Assembly: GCA_910589105.1 (NCBI GenBank)
Contig: CAJUST010000017.1
Location: 1 to 64,000 of the forward strand
Length of the DNA stretch: 64,000 nt
Direction of reading: 5' to 3'
From: an uncultured Lachnospiraceae bacterium
GTDB taxonomy: Bacteria; Bacillota; Clostridia; Lachnospirales; Lachnospiraceae
The notes beneath the pieces were generated by a model that was not told the origin of the DNA, did no database searches, and saw only the letters and a list, made by a program, of their open reading frames with translations. The translations under genes were made by a program, and so were the position numbers. Each line of letters opens with the position of its first letter. Within the stretch, counting starts at the first letter, position 1. Below are positions 63,996 through 64,000 of this stretch, piece by piece.

Positions 63996-64000
63996 TTACT

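Overview
The window is almost entirely one temperate siphophage (prophage) of a low-GC Gram-positive host, most likely a gut Clostridia/Lachnospiraceae-type Firmicute. The evidence is strong AGGAGG-type ribosome binding sites, sigmaA-type promoters, a large serine integrase, Gram-positive tail and lysis families, and CIRCE-like (HrcA) operators. No host housekeeping gene, rRNA, tRNA or CRISPR array was seen. Nearly all genes are on the minus strand, so the phage map reads from the right edge to the left edge.

Layout in phage order (high to low coordinates). About 64.0-51 kb: early/accessory region of many small, often membrane-anchored proteins, three DUF6353-type paralogues, a degenerate N6-methylase fold, hicAB and vapBC-like modules, and a DUF6883/DUF4926-like toxin-immunity pair. 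About 51-42 kb: replication block with a 1353-aa fusion of SF3 helicase, AEP primase and family B DNA polymerase, an SSB-like protein, an SF2 helicase, and hepT-mntA, yoeB-yefM and mazE-like genes. About 41.4-41.1 kb: iteron-like non-coding region, a candidate origin. About 40.7-37.8 kb: lipoprotein/DUF4230/unknown cassette. About 37.3-33.8 kb: two PD-(D/E)XK nucleases and an 892-aa protein with the DFDGD signature of a single-chain double-psi-beta-barrel RNA polymerase. About 33.5-26.9 kb: candidate packaging site, small terminase-like gene, HNH nuclease, relBE, head-tail connector and large terminase. About 26.8-18.5 kb: portal, protease-capsid fusion, connectors, tail tube, chaperones and endolysin. 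About 18.1-2.5 kb: a giant tape measure protein, Dit, S74 tail protein, fibre and a tail-linked glycosyltransferase. About 2.4-0 kb: XhlA-like protein, holin and integrase.

Small plus-strand genes with their own promoters are inserted against the late operon at 18.2, 24.1, 30.1, 30.5, 30.9 and 43.1 kb. Two of them (30.5 and 30.9 kb) encode 45-47 aa amphipathic peptides, have consensus promoters overlapped by CIRCE-like inverted repeats, and have 3' ends that can pair with their own Shine-Dalgarno. They look like stress-controlled type I toxins.

Three candidate systems stand out. First, the DFDGD RNA polymerase together with a 25-bp motif repeated ten times upstream of minus-strand early genes and nowhere in the late region, which could be its promoter. 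Second, the CIRCE-controlled small-peptide cassettes. Third, an HHGxxGxKWG tag shared by four otherwise unrelated proteins, including the portal C-terminus and a DUF6883-type toxin, which suggests virion packaging or co-injection of cargo. All family names come from recognising sequence motifs by eye; no database search was run.
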